A model generated the notes under the pieces. That model was given only the letters and a program-made list of their open reading frames with translations, was not told where the DNA came from and ran no database searches. 14,398 nt of DNA from positions 1-14,398 of the forward strand of contig JBBDWT010000194.1 of NCBI GenBank assembly GCA_040902705.1. The letters are read 5' to 3'. The position numbers and the translations under genes were made by a program. The stretch is from DATBSK01 sp040902705. GTDB lineage: Bacteria; Actinomycetota; Acidimicrobiia; IMCC26256; PALSA-555. This document shows positions 14,392 to 14,398 of this stretch, piece after piece (position 1 is the first letter of the stretch; each line of letters opens with the position of its first letter).

Positions 14392-14398
14392 CTCTTCG

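Noticed and set aside
1..14398. CRISPR array, insertion sequence, phage or toxin-antitoxin genes
   Set aside because: No regularly spaced repeats, transposase, integrase or such protein motifs were found on either strand.

Overview
This is a GC-rich window with the genes of a high-GC actinomycete. Codons favour G/C at third positions, several starts look leaderless with a TANNNT -10 box 6-7 nt upstream, and there is a WS/DGAT-type acyltransferase, a Tat-exported substrate-binding protein and a fused LivM/LivG protein. An Acidimicrobiia-like lineage is my guess, but nothing here fixes the taxon. No plasmid, phage or transposase gene is visible.

Layout. (a) 1-367, minus: the start of a secreted protein that runs off the left edge. 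(b) 368-1474: a gene-poor scar zone. It holds the 3' 45 nt of a CAU-anticodon tRNA including the encoded CCA, a decayed HIRAN-like fragment (minus), and the first ~45 codons of a 3-hydroxyacyl-CoA dehydrogenase cut off at the end of a DUF1059 gene. It looks like an old integration or deletion site. (c) 1475-2422: a DUF1059 small protein (minus) and a TetR regulator (plus), divergent, sharing a 66-bp gap full of inverted repeats. (d) 2532-4260: a secreted protein of unknown function and a DUF5996 protein, both plus. (e) 4410-6693, minus: a zinc-ribbon small protein, an unusual pyruvate-kinase-family protein with an N-terminal helical domain, and a frameshifted stub of a HAD phosphatase that once overlapped the kinase stop by ATGA. 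(f) 6893-8305, plus: a wax ester synthase/diacylglycerol acyltransferase. (g) 8361-13543, minus: a branched-chain amino acid-type (HAAT) ABC importer: Tat-type binding protein, LivH permease, and one 901-residue polypeptide that joins LivM, LivG and LivF. (h) 13684-14391, plus: a secreted protein divergent from the importer.

How they work together. The importer genes form a clear operon: binding protein, 42-bp gap, livH, ATGA overlap, livMGF fusion. With membrane and ATPase parts made from only two polypeptides, the LivM-LivG-LivF fusion is the most unusual architecture in the window. The TetR/DUF1059 pair is probably one regulatory unit. The pyruvate kinase and the broken HAD gene were probably once translationally coupled. 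The remaining genes are single units with no evident shared pathway.
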